Source: Siphonodentalium dalli (taxonomy: Eukaryota > Mollusca > Scaphopoda > Gadilida > Siphonodentaliidae). From it: a stretch of DNA of 64,000 nucleotides. The notes under the pieces are model-generated. The model had not been told where the DNA came from and made no database searches. It saw only the letters and a program-made list of their open reading frames with translations. Of this stretch, positions 26,601 through 38,600 are shown one piece after another. How positions within the stretch are numbered: the stretch's first letter is position 1; each line of letters opens with the position of its first letter. Made by a program: the position numbers and the translations under genes. The stretch is from the NCBI GenBank assembly GCA_032622095.1, contig CP136064.1, positions 115,866,004 through 115,930,003 of the forward strand, given 5' to 3'.

Positions 26601-29600
26601 CAGTGTTAACTAAAAGTCTCACCGGCTATGGGTTAAGCCTATTTGAACTTCAAGTGGTCAATTTTCCCTTAGAACGTCATCCGCTGCACAAGTGTGTGTT
26701 ACAACAAACGTGCCCTTTTCGGTATTTTGTTCAAACGATAATGTTGCATTTCCACAACTACCCCATTTACTGCACAAACATCAGCAGCATAAACATATCC
26801 AGACCACTTCCGTAACTTCTGGACACCACCAGACTCTTCCTGGACATCTAAACATACACAATCGCCATATTTACGTAGGCTATGATTTCTGTTCCCGATT
26901 AGGGATATTTCCCTCAATGATAATCAACCAATCAGCAGCCAGATTTTTTTGTTATGCTGACTCGAGTTTCAAGAAGCGTAACTCTATATAATTAGTTGCT
27001 TGTAACATATAATTGTAAAGAAAATCGAACTTTGATCGGGTAAACCGCGCCAATTTTACAAGAAAAGCTTTACTGTGATACGATAGAAATATAGGAGTCA
27101 TTGGACATCCTATTATCTCCCAGTGGTCCTTTGACACACATACCCCATTTTAAAATTGACCATTTTTTTGGGGTAAGAAATAACACCGATACTCGATTCC
27201 TGATAACTCTGGAAGCACAGTTTAGTAGAAAGATACTAATGTCTCATGTCATGCTTGTTATATACATATATACTGTACAGTGTCGCATGGCCCATGTCCA
27301 TCCACTCTCTAATCGGAATATTATTACCACAAATGGGACCACACCCAAAATTCAGGGTTTTTCATCATAATTTAATTTGTAAAATCCGACTCGCGTGCAT
27401 AACGCACAGGATAGAAAGGCATATGTATACATTTTGAAAACTAGTTACGTATATCTACCATACGCCTTAAGGAATTTATCTAATATTGAACAGTACAATG
27501 TTTAATTGGATTTGAATTAGACCACCCCTCAACTTTGAAAACAAGTAGAAACCTTCTTAAATCCATTTAAAAACATTGTAGAAGCCAAGTTGTAAATTAT
27601 TTAACAATATTAAAATAATTATGGTGAATTTAACCTTAAAATATCATACTAAGATGAAATGGTTGCAATTTTGACGATTTTGCGTAAAAAAGTTAAAAAA
27701 AATGGTAAAAAATAAAAAAAAAACACATTGAAATTCTTCAATTTTTTTAGCACAATTAGTTATTTAACATTATTAACACAATTACTATTCAACTTAATCA
27801 CCAAAATCATACTAAAATGAAATCTTTACACATTGAAAAAAAAAATGAAAATTTTGGGCTTAAAATGTAGAAAAATGCCCAAAATATCGAAAAAAAACAA
27901 AGAAGGCTACAAATTTGTTCTTGCTATCATGATTTTTCTTCATTACCATACCTAAAACATTAAAAATAACATGGTCGCAGCTTGTCCGTCAATATGAGCA
28001 ACACTACCTCCCGATCTCCTGGACTACTAGTATGTTAGGCCACAAAAAAAGGAAGAATCTAAACGGTTCTGCTTATGATATGTTATTTTTATTTGACTGT
28101 TTCAAACATAACAAACCTCCTTTTTAGTTTTGATAGCGAAGTTATCATCTGTTGTTTTATATGAGTTCTTGATAGCTGTGTCCACGTCTTTGTGAAAATT
28201 TTCGTCCCTGATTAAGTTGCTATGGAGATGAGTAGCTGCATAATTGGCTGCGTCGACTCCGGCATGCCCATCGAACACACCGAAATAGGAATGATTTACA
28301 GATGACTGAAAATAAAATGCCAAAATGACCCATTCATAAATGAATGGAAACAATCTCTGCCTGATTATGTTAACTTGAGGTGCGACTGTCCCAATGGGAC
28401 TGATGAATATTGAGTTACAAATGAGGCAGTTATATTAAAAGCATTTGTGAATTGAAAAAGGACAATCTTTGATATACAATGAGTTAATCCAGGCTTTCAA
28501 TCGCAGTTACACAGGCTTCGATGGTAGCTAATAAATTTACCAAGTTTCAAACCAAAAATTGAAGTAATGAAAGGTTTAAAAATAATGTTTCAACAAGAAA
28601 ACCCGATTTCAGTCGAAAAAGGTCCATACTTCTGATAAAATGGTTAGACAAAACCAAACATCGAACTTGACCTGTACTTTATGGTTTCACACCTGCAGAA
28701 CAAATTTCATTCCATTCAGTCAACATTAACTGAAGTCATCATCCGGTAACCAAGAAACGTGATTTTCAAAAGTCGAAAAATGTCCATAACTCTGGTAAAA
28801 GTGGGAAGACGGAACCAAATATCAAACTTGACCCGTATTTTGTGGTTGTAAACCAAATTTCATTCTATTCAGTTAATGCTAACTAAAGTTATAACATGAA
28901 AACATAAAATGAGCTGCAATTTCAACAGCGGGTGGTTAAATGGGTGGCCAGACCCCAAAATCGGACTTGACCTGTATTTTTATGGTAGTGAACCTACATA
29001 CCAAATGTAGTTCCTTTTAGTTCAGTACTTAGAACCATTATCCGGAACCAAAATATGAAGGGACGGACCAACAGACAGACTAACGAGAGGCCGATCACGA
29101 TAGGCAGATGTTAACCCATCCCTTGGTGATAGTAAATTACTATGATCCGAATCCTAAATGAGAGTTTTGATGTTGAAGTATAGAGTATACTGTTATGTAC
29201 TATTATAGACAAATGTACATAACACAAATTATTGGAATTTACCAACAACAGCCATCAAGATAAAGACACCTCACTGCTGACCCATTAATATCAATTATAT
29301 AGCAGAGCTGTCAACAAATCACAGGGCATTGTTTATGTTGAAGTCTGGCATCTCTATTAAACCAATAACATTTATAATGACCTCAGACCATCTGTAGAGT
29401 GATATACTCAGCTGTGGAATGCGGCACAGATATTCTAGTCTACTGTTAATATCATGGGATGTGTATTGTTGAAACTTTTTTTTAAATTAGATACCATAGC
29501 TTTCTTTATCTGCACATTGGCATAAGAGACATCAGAAAATAATATAGCCTTATCAATAGCTAAGTAGTCCAAAGGCATGGGATGGAATTGATGAATTGGA

Positions 29601-32600
29601 TTTAATGTCGCTCCAAACAAATTTGCCAGTACATAACACAAGATTTTGGACAGATTTAAACAAATTTTGTGTGGTGACTCGGGGTACCCTTGACAAAGTT
29701 ATAATGGTGCTAGTTTTTCAAATTATGTTAACTTTAAATTTTTTTTTAATTATTTAACTCTTTCACTGCCGATCGCGACTTGAGTCGAATTACCCATACA
29801 CTGCCGATCATGACTAGAGTCGAATCTTGACACCTTCGTCCTGTGACATCAATCCATAGGAAGTAACTCTATATTATTCTGTGAAAACAGTGTACGTGAT
29901 GTAATAAATTTTGTAACGAGAAACTCCCGGTTTATTTTTGTATATTTAGGGATGTCGGCCATCTTGTTTTGTGATTAAATGGTCGTGGTCATATGACCCT
30001 CCTGGTATGGGGAGTGTTTTCCATTCCACAGAGACCAATACCTACCTACACACCAAGTTTCAGGAATATACCTCTGCATATACAAAAGTTATTGCGAAAT
30101 ACCCAATAATATATGTATTTAGCAGAAATATACTAACTTGTTTTCGGTTCTCAATACTAACACCAACTTACATACCAAATGTTCGTCAAAATATCTCTGC
30201 AGATACAAAAGTTATTGAGAAATAATGAATTTTCCTTATATTTTGGTGTGGCGGCCATCTTGTTTTGTGATCATGTGGTCATGGTTTTGTGACCCTCATG
30301 TTGTCAAGGTCTCGTGACCCTGGCAGACTGGGAAGTGTTTTCAATATCTAACGTGCACCAAGTTTCACGAACGTACCTTTACAGATACCAAAGTTATTGA
30401 GAAATATCCAATCAATATGTATTTAGCAGCAATATACTAACATTATCTTATATTTCGGGATGGCGGCCATCTTGTTTTGTGGTCACATGATCACGTGAAA
30501 TGTGACACAGGCAGACTAGAATATAGTTATATTCCCAATACGGATACCTACTTACATACCAACTTTCATGAAAATATCTCTACAAATACAAAATTTATTG
30601 AGAAATACTGATATTTTCTTATATTTTGGGGTGGTGGCCATCTTGTTTGTGGTCACGTGATCGTGGTCATGTGTTTTAGATTCCCCAGACCAATACCTAC
30701 ATGCATACCAAGTTTCATCAAAATAGCTCAGCAGATACAAATACAAAAGTTATTGAGAAATACCCAATCCATATGTATTTAGCAGCAATATGCTGCATGC
30801 ACATGTGTAGTATGCTTGGCAGTAGCAGATCTGTCTGTGGTGCTGCATAGCAGTGAAAGAGTTAAAAAAATATATATTTTATTATATTTTTGGTTTGATT
30901 TAATTATTTATATATTTTTTTTATTATTTTTTTTTTCAAGAGTGAATACTTTTTCGAAAATGGGTCATAACTCAGTTAAAAATAGTCGGATCAAACCCAT
31001 ATTCGAACTCGATCTGTCTTTTGTGCTGAGAAATTCATATACAAAATTTGGTTCCGATTAGATAGAAAATGTTCGAGTTATCTCACCATGTGTAAAGTGT
31101 CTATGGACAGACAGACAGACATATGGACGGACGGACGAACGATGAGTGGTCAATCCGGACGTTGACACTATGTTTACCATACTATGGTATGGGTAAACAT
31201 AAAAACGCAATACGAAAATGAAAGTGTCAAAGACACTGTAGCTCTATTTGGAGAGGGGATAATTTCATACATTACAGTCAATGGAGCGATAAGGAATGTT
31301 TAATGTTTAAAAATGTATCTAGTGATGCAAAGAGTAAAATCCAAGATGGCTGCCGGCACCCATGTTTTTGATTGAATAGTGTTCAAATTTAATAGTTCCC
31401 ATCTAGAAGAGATCCTGAACATGCATGTAAAACAGTTCTCCAATAAATGATGGCTGCAGATGATGTCTTTTGAAACTAAATTCGGAAATATTTGATGGCT
31501 CCCATCTAGTGGTCGCCCAGAAGATCAATAACAAGTTCGGTGACAATCGGATGAGGGATGTGGTCTGAAGGGCATGCCAAAGGATTTATTAATGCAAAGA
31601 GTAAAATCCAAGATGGCTGGCTATCCTAATGAAAGTGTCAATGACACTGTAGCTCAACTTTGGGAAGAAGTTAAATTTGTGTGATGAGCATGAATGGAAA
31701 GATTTTGAATTGAATTTTGAAATCCAAGATGGCCACTGGCAGCCATGTTTTTTGTCCGAATGACCCCAAAATGACTCGTTCCCATCTACATTCCAATTTC
31801 AACAGCCATGACAAATTTCATGATGATCAGACTAAAGCTACGACCTGTAGCCCGTGCTAAAGGATTTAGTCATACAAAGAGTAAAATCCAAGATGGCTGT
31901 TGACGGCCATGTTTTTTGGCTGAATGACCCCAAAATGACTCGTTCCCATCTACATGTCATTGTTAACATCCATGACACATTTTATGATGATCCGACCAAA
32001 GTACGACCTGTAGGCCGTGCCAAAGAATTTAGTCATGCAAAGAGTAAATCTAAGATGGCTGCCGGCGGCCATGTTTTTTGGCCGAATGACCCCAAAATTA
32101 CTCGTTCCCATCTACATGTCAATGTTAACATTCATGACAAATTTCATGATGATCAGACCAAAGGTACGACCTGTAGCCCGTGCTAATGGATTGAATTTTG
32201 AAATCCAAGATGGCCACTGGCGGCCATTTGTTTGTCCGAATGACCTCAAAATGACTCGTTCCCATCTACATTCCAATTTCAACAGCCATGACAAATTTCA
32301 TGATGATCAGACTAAAGGTACGACCTGTAGCCAGTGCTAAAGGATTTAGTCATACAAAGAGTAAAATCCAAAATGGCTGCTGACGGCCATGTTTTTTTGC
32401 CGAATGACCCCAAAATGACTCGTTCCCATCTACATGTCATTGTTAACATCCAGGACACATTTTATAATGATCCGACCAAAGGTACGACCTGTAGGCAGTG
32501 CCAAAGAATTTAGTCATGCAAAGAGTAAATCTAAGATGGCTGCCGGCGGCCATGTTTTTTGGCCGAATGACCCCAAAATTACTCGTTCCCATCTACATGT

Positions 32601-35600
32601 CATTGTTAACATTCATGACAAATTTCATGATGATCAGACCAAAGGTACGACCTGTAGCCCGTGCTAATGGATTGAATTTTGAAATCAAAGATGGCCGCTG
32701 GTGGCCATGTTGTTTGTCCGAATGACCCCAAAATGACTCGTTCCCATCTACATGTCAATGTCAACAGCTATGACACATTTTATGATGATCCGACCAAGGG
32801 TACGACCTGTAGGCCGTGCCAAAGAATTTAGTCATGCAAAGAGTAAACCTAAGATGGCTGCCGGCAGCCATGTTTTTTGGCCAAATGACCCCAAAATTAC
32901 TCGTTCCCATCTACATGTCAATGTTAACATTCATGACAAATTTCATGATGATCAGACCAAAGGTACGACTTGTAGCCCGTGCTAATGGATTGAATTTTGA
33001 AATCCAAGATGGCCGCTGGCGCCCGTTGTTTGTCCGAATGACCCCAAAATGACTCGTTCCCATCTACATTCCAATTTCAACAGCCATGACAAATTTCATG
33101 ATGATCAGACTAAAGGTACGACCTGTAGCCCGTGCTAAAGGATTTAGTCATACAAAGAGTAAAATCCAAAATGGCTGCTGGCGGCCATGTTTTTTTGCTG
33201 AATGACCCCAAAATGACTCGTTCCCATCTACATGTCATTGTTAACATCCATGACACATTTTATGATGATCCGACCAAAGTACGACCTGTAGGCCGTGCCA
33301 AAGAATTTAGTCATGCAAAGAGTAAATCTAAGATGGCTGCCGGCGGCCATGTTTTTTGGCCAAATGACCCCAAAATTACTCGTTCCCATCTACATGTCAA
33401 TGTTAACATTCATGACAAATTTCATGATGATCAGACCAAAGGTACGACCTGTAGTCCAAGATGGCCGCTGGCGCCCATGTTGTTTGTCCGAATGACCCCA
33501 AAATGACTCGTTCCCATCTACATTCCAATATCAACAGCCATGACAAATTTCATAATGATCAGACTAAAGGTACGACCTGTAGCCCGTGCTAAAGGATTTA
33601 GTCATACAAAGAGTAAAATCCAAAATGGCTGCTGGCGGCCATGTTTTTTTTCCGAATGACCCCAAAATGACTCCTTCCCATCTACATGTCATTGTTAACA
33701 TCCATGACAAAATTTATGATGATCCGACCAAAGGTACGACCTGTAGGCCGTGCCAAAGAATTTAGTCTTGCAAAGAGTAAAATCTAAGATGGCTGCCGGT
33801 GGCCATGTTTTTTGGCCAAACAACCCCAAAATTAGTCGTTCCCATCTACATGTCAATATTAACATCCATGACAAATTTCATGATGATCAGACGAACAGTA
33901 CGACCTGTAGCCCGTGCTAATGGATTGAATATTGAAATCCAAGATGGCCAATGGCGGCCATGTTTTTTTCCCGAACGAAACCAAAATGACTCGTTCCCAT
34001 CTACATGTCAATGTCAACAGCTATGACAAATTTCATAATGATCTGACCAAAGGTACGACCTGTAGCCCGTGCTAAAGGAAATTGTTGACGCATCACACAC
34101 GCACAGAGACAACGGAAGACAAAGCCATGGCAATAGCTCAAACTTTAAAAGGTAAAGTTGAGCTAAAAATGCCTGTAAATTTTCAAACCAATTCTCCAAT
34201 AAATGCGGCCTGCAGGGTGTGCCGATGGATTCACATTTGAAATCCAAGATGGACGCTGGTGGCCATGTTTTGTAAAAAAATTTGTTGAAAATCCATGGCT
34301 CCCATCTAGAGGTCACCCAGAATATCCATTTGAAGTTTAGTGACAATCGGATGAGAGATGTGACCTGTAGGGTCTGCTAAAGGAAATTGTTGACAGACGG
34401 ATACACGCCCCATCCACGCACGTACAATGTACAACAGATGCCAACCCATGGCAATAACTCAAATTTGAATTGTCAAGTTGAGCTAAAAACAATTCAAAGG
34501 TTGAAAAGGCAATATTTCTGCTATTTAAATGCCTCTTTATCTCACACTTACGGGTTCACAGCCCAAACATAATTGAACAGAAAGTGAAAAATTAACAGTT
34601 CAGACTAAGTTGTGTTCATGTAAGGATGGAACAACATGCCGATTCCACTATACCCCGATATTGGGAGGGGGGATATAATAATATCTCACTCACTTTGAGG
34701 TCGTAATGGTTATTGAGGTCCGGTAGTATCACATGCCTGTCTTCCATTTTCCTTCTAGAATTTTTTATACAGTGTGAGGACACGGTGAGCCATCTGTCTG
34801 GAATTTGAATCTTTGGTAAACAATCTCTCCATCTGCTGCAAATCTCTAACAATTTGGAAACAAGAAGATTTGCCACCTTTGTTGGGTCAAGTCCTGGAGA
34901 AGTTGAAAAATGAAATAACTATGAAAACTATAGTAAAATTTATTTAATAGGCTAAAGGAAATTTCGGATTAAACTTTATGAAAATCAGTTCTGTAATAAC
35001 TCTGTAGATTATAAATGTTTTCAACTAATTGATCAATATCTCTAACTAAGTTTTTTTCATGAGGGGGTTACTTTTAGGGTTTTCAGGGTGTAAATCTGTA
35101 TATTTATTTTCTGACTAAATGATATGCGATAAGCACCATTTAAGAAGAAGAAGACAGACATAACCCTTAACTGATTGAAAAAATTTAATATTTAGTCATG
35201 ATTACTAACCAAAGAACAAATATCAAAAACAAGTTTGAAATTTTTGTCATTTTTATATAAGATGACACAGTGAGCCATCTGTCTGGAATTTGAATCTTTG
35301 GTAAACTATCTCTCCATCTGCTGCAAATCTCTAACAATTTGGAATAAAATTCTGCGTGGAATTGCCCTATAGCCAAAAGTTTCATAAAAATTTCATCAAT
35401 TGGAAATTTCATCAATTGGAATTCATTATTTGACGGGTTAGAATTCATGTACAGTAAGCAACAAATTAGCTTTCATTTTTAACTAACAGCTAGAGTGACA
35501 AAGCAAATATTAAAATATTTTGCAGTTGGATGATAAAATATCCCAGTTGAACCCCTATTGTGTTAATGTTCCAAAATGGCAGGGGCCTAGGCCCTTTTCC

Positions 35601-38600
35601 CAATCTTGGTAGGGTAATCATCAAGTTTGTCACAATGGATTTATATAAGGGAACACAACAACTCATCTCAGGGACAACCTAATTATTTGCGCTTCATATG
35701 AATTCCTAAACAACTATCAAGTATGGAATATACTATTAATATATAGAACTACTGCATATATTTACTGAGTTCATTCAAATGTCAAAAAAAATTCCTAACT
35801 TTACAACATATAAATCCTAAAACATTTTGCTGAAAAATATCATTTTTTAAAATTAAATTAAAGTTTTTCCTCAAGGGAAGCCCGAAACTGAACTATATGG
35901 ATTATTATCCTCGGCCTTGTGTTATCAGGAGGGTTAAAATTTATTGTCCGTTTATTTGCCTACTCCGGTCAATCAGCGACTCCGGTCAATCAGCGCTCGG
36001 ATTAGCTCACGCATGAATGCGTCCCTTGCAAATCCCGCGCTCTTAACAATTCATCTAGCCAGTTTTATTTCCGACTTTTAATAATAAGATTTGCGAGTCG
36101 CGGGGTTGGGAATGGCACCGCCATGGGAGGGATCTATGATAGTTCAGTTTCGGGCTTCCCTTGAGGAAAAACTCATTTTAATTTTAAAAAATTATATTTT
36201 TCCGCCAAGGAGGAGCCCTTCAACTGAACTATATGGATTAGAATGCAAGCCCAGGAGGAGGCAACGAGCAATAAATTTAATATTCCAGTTTGACGGGAAT
36301 GTACTCTTCCAAACAGATTTCATGTAAATGTGATTTAGTCATGAATCAGCTTTGATATGTTATGTGAAAGAGCTCATAAATTCAGATTCCAGCATTGCTC
36401 AAGCTTGTACCTCCCCCCTTGTCTTTTGGAATAAACATCCCAGGCAGTGCCATACCATACGTGCCAGCTACTAGTAGAAACCGAGCAGTAGAGACTTCTT
36501 CTTCTGCTGCTTTTTTCTCGTGTCCTGCGATGAGAGTGATGGCGGTATTTACTATTTATATCTTCCCAAATAGAAAGCGCTATTGACGGTACGCGACAGC
36601 GAGTCTTCCTCACACAGAACAGCCTCCAAAGGCTCGGGTGCTATTGTCCCGGAGGATTGGTTGCCCGAATCTCAGAAAACGGCACTCTGCCTGCCACGGT
36701 CTGCTGATGCAGGACCAGGGGGCGCGAACTGGTACAGCCCGAGGACTGGTACAGTTGTGCAAAGTTTGTGTAATTCATTGTAACAAGATTTGACACATAT
36801 CCTGTGAAGAAGTTTTTACAAGAGATCGACCCGTGTCGTTTCCGTACGCAAAGCGAGTTCCCTAGGAACGACAGAATCCTTGACCGATAGTGGGAACCAC
36901 CGTCGGCCCGAGATCCTTGCTCATCGTCGTCAATGCCATCAGACGCCAGGAGAATTATAGAAACTAGAAAGCATGTCAGGATCGACGCCAGCAACAGAAC
37001 AGCCTGCATCAGGTTGAGGTAAGGTACTAGAGGGAAGCCCACACTGGGAATGGCTCGAACGAGGAACAATTGCGCTCGCAGTTAGATTTTAAGGTGTTAT
37101 TTCCCACCCCAAGGCCAAAATGGCGGAAAAAAGGGAAATTGAAAGGATCCATTTGACCAGGGAAAGCCCCCCACCGAATCTCCCAAATGCAGGTGGTCCT
37201 GACACGCTGACATAAACGTCGATGACATACCACTAGGATCCCCTGACGGCAGAGGAGCAGGCCTGGACGTATCACTTCGGATGACGTTTCCAGGGGGACA
37301 AGACCCTCGTAATGGAGTGGGCCACGGCGCCGTGGGGAAGCGTCAGAAGGCCAGTTGGCTGGTGCGCTTTGTGCGGCACGGGACAACGAGGCTTCCCCAC
37401 CCAGAACAGTCGCCAAAGGCGCGGGTGCTTCTGTCCTGGAGGATTGGTTGCCCGAATCTCCGGAGGACGGTACCCTGCCTCCCACGGTCTGCAGAAGACG
37501 AGGCTTGCAGCATGACCAGGGGGGACCGAATGGTTCCTGCCCGAGTTAAGACTGGTACGTTTGCTCAAAATGTAAAACCATGGACCAATGGGCCCTCAAC
37601 CAACTATGACAATATCGCGTATATTCATGAGCAACCCGTACGGCCATCAAAGTCGAATCTCGTTCGACTATAAGCAAGACAAGACATTCTGTTAGTTATT
37701 AGCAAGCATAATATACAAAACATTTGTTAGTTATTGCAAAACAAGGTTAACTAGAGGTGTGACTGTCCCAATGGGACTACGGATACCCCCCTTTTAAAAA
37801 AATACTAAGATGTTTGACATGTCAGTAAACATTTAGTTAAAATAATAAAATAACAGTTCCCATTGCAGGTGTACAACCATAACCCTAATCTTAAACCTAT
37901 TGACCGAAAATTGTAGGAATAAAAGCTTGGAAAAAATTATGTATGTTGCGAAAAAAATAATTCTAAGTCGAAAATGGGGAATAACTCCACACAAAAAATG
38001 TCGGACAGACGTCATAATTGCAGGTGCACAGGTTCCCATGGTACTAAATATCAGTGCCAAGATTAAAAAACATTGACCGAAAAATGTAGGAATAAAAGCT
38101 CGGACAAAATTATGCATGTTGCAAAAAAAGTTTCTAAGTTGAAAAAGGGGGATAACTCCACCAAAAAATGTCGGACAGATGTCATAATCGCAGATGCACA
38201 AGTTCCAATGGTACTAAATATCTGTGCCACGTTTTAAAAAAATTGACCAAAAAATGTAGGAATAAAAGCTCGGACAAAAGTATACATGCTGCGAAAATTT
38301 TCTAAGTCGAAAAAGGGGGGATAACTCCAAAAAAAAAAGTCTGACAGACGTCATAATCGCAGGTGCACAGGTTCCCATGGTGGTTGATGTCTGTGCCAAG
38401 TTTCACGGAAATTGATCAAAAAACGACTGAGAAAAACTCCGGACAAATTTGTGTCCACGGACGGACGGACGACGGACGACGGACGGACGGACGGACGGAC
38501 AAGCTGACTCCAGTATACCCCCCCTAACTTCGTTGCGGGGGGTATAATAAGGTAAATTCCGTTATTTACTATGGCCACTTGATCTTACCTGCTAGAAATT

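Larger units (their letters stand above)
22925..28025. mobile_element. 5.1-kb segment bounded by inverted repeats, no recognised transposase
   Basis: Left AGTCCAGGAGATCG followed by TGTTGCTCATTTTGACGGAC; right end is the complement with one mismatch and a small gap. Inside are YY1-like motifs, a T-shaped palindrome, a tandem array (25320-26440) and an A-rich tract (27640-27900). Frames of up to 120 codons (23228-23590, minus) run through repeat motifs and are not recognisable. The left end abuts the hAT-like element with no gap; the right end is about 90 nt from exon 4. Confidence 0.5.

Noticed and set aside
31854-33506. Series of similar 75-124 codon open frames ([17 protein letters not shown] type)
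   Set aside because: They repeat with the 160-bp tandem array in more than one frame and end at unit-specific stops; the similarity is that of the DNA repeat, not of a protein family.
37027-37673. Long opposing open frames (up to 152 codons) in the GC-rich region
   Set aside because: Both strands and several frames are open at once, which follows from GC-richness; part of the sequence recurs as a repeat at 36.6 and 38.7 kb.
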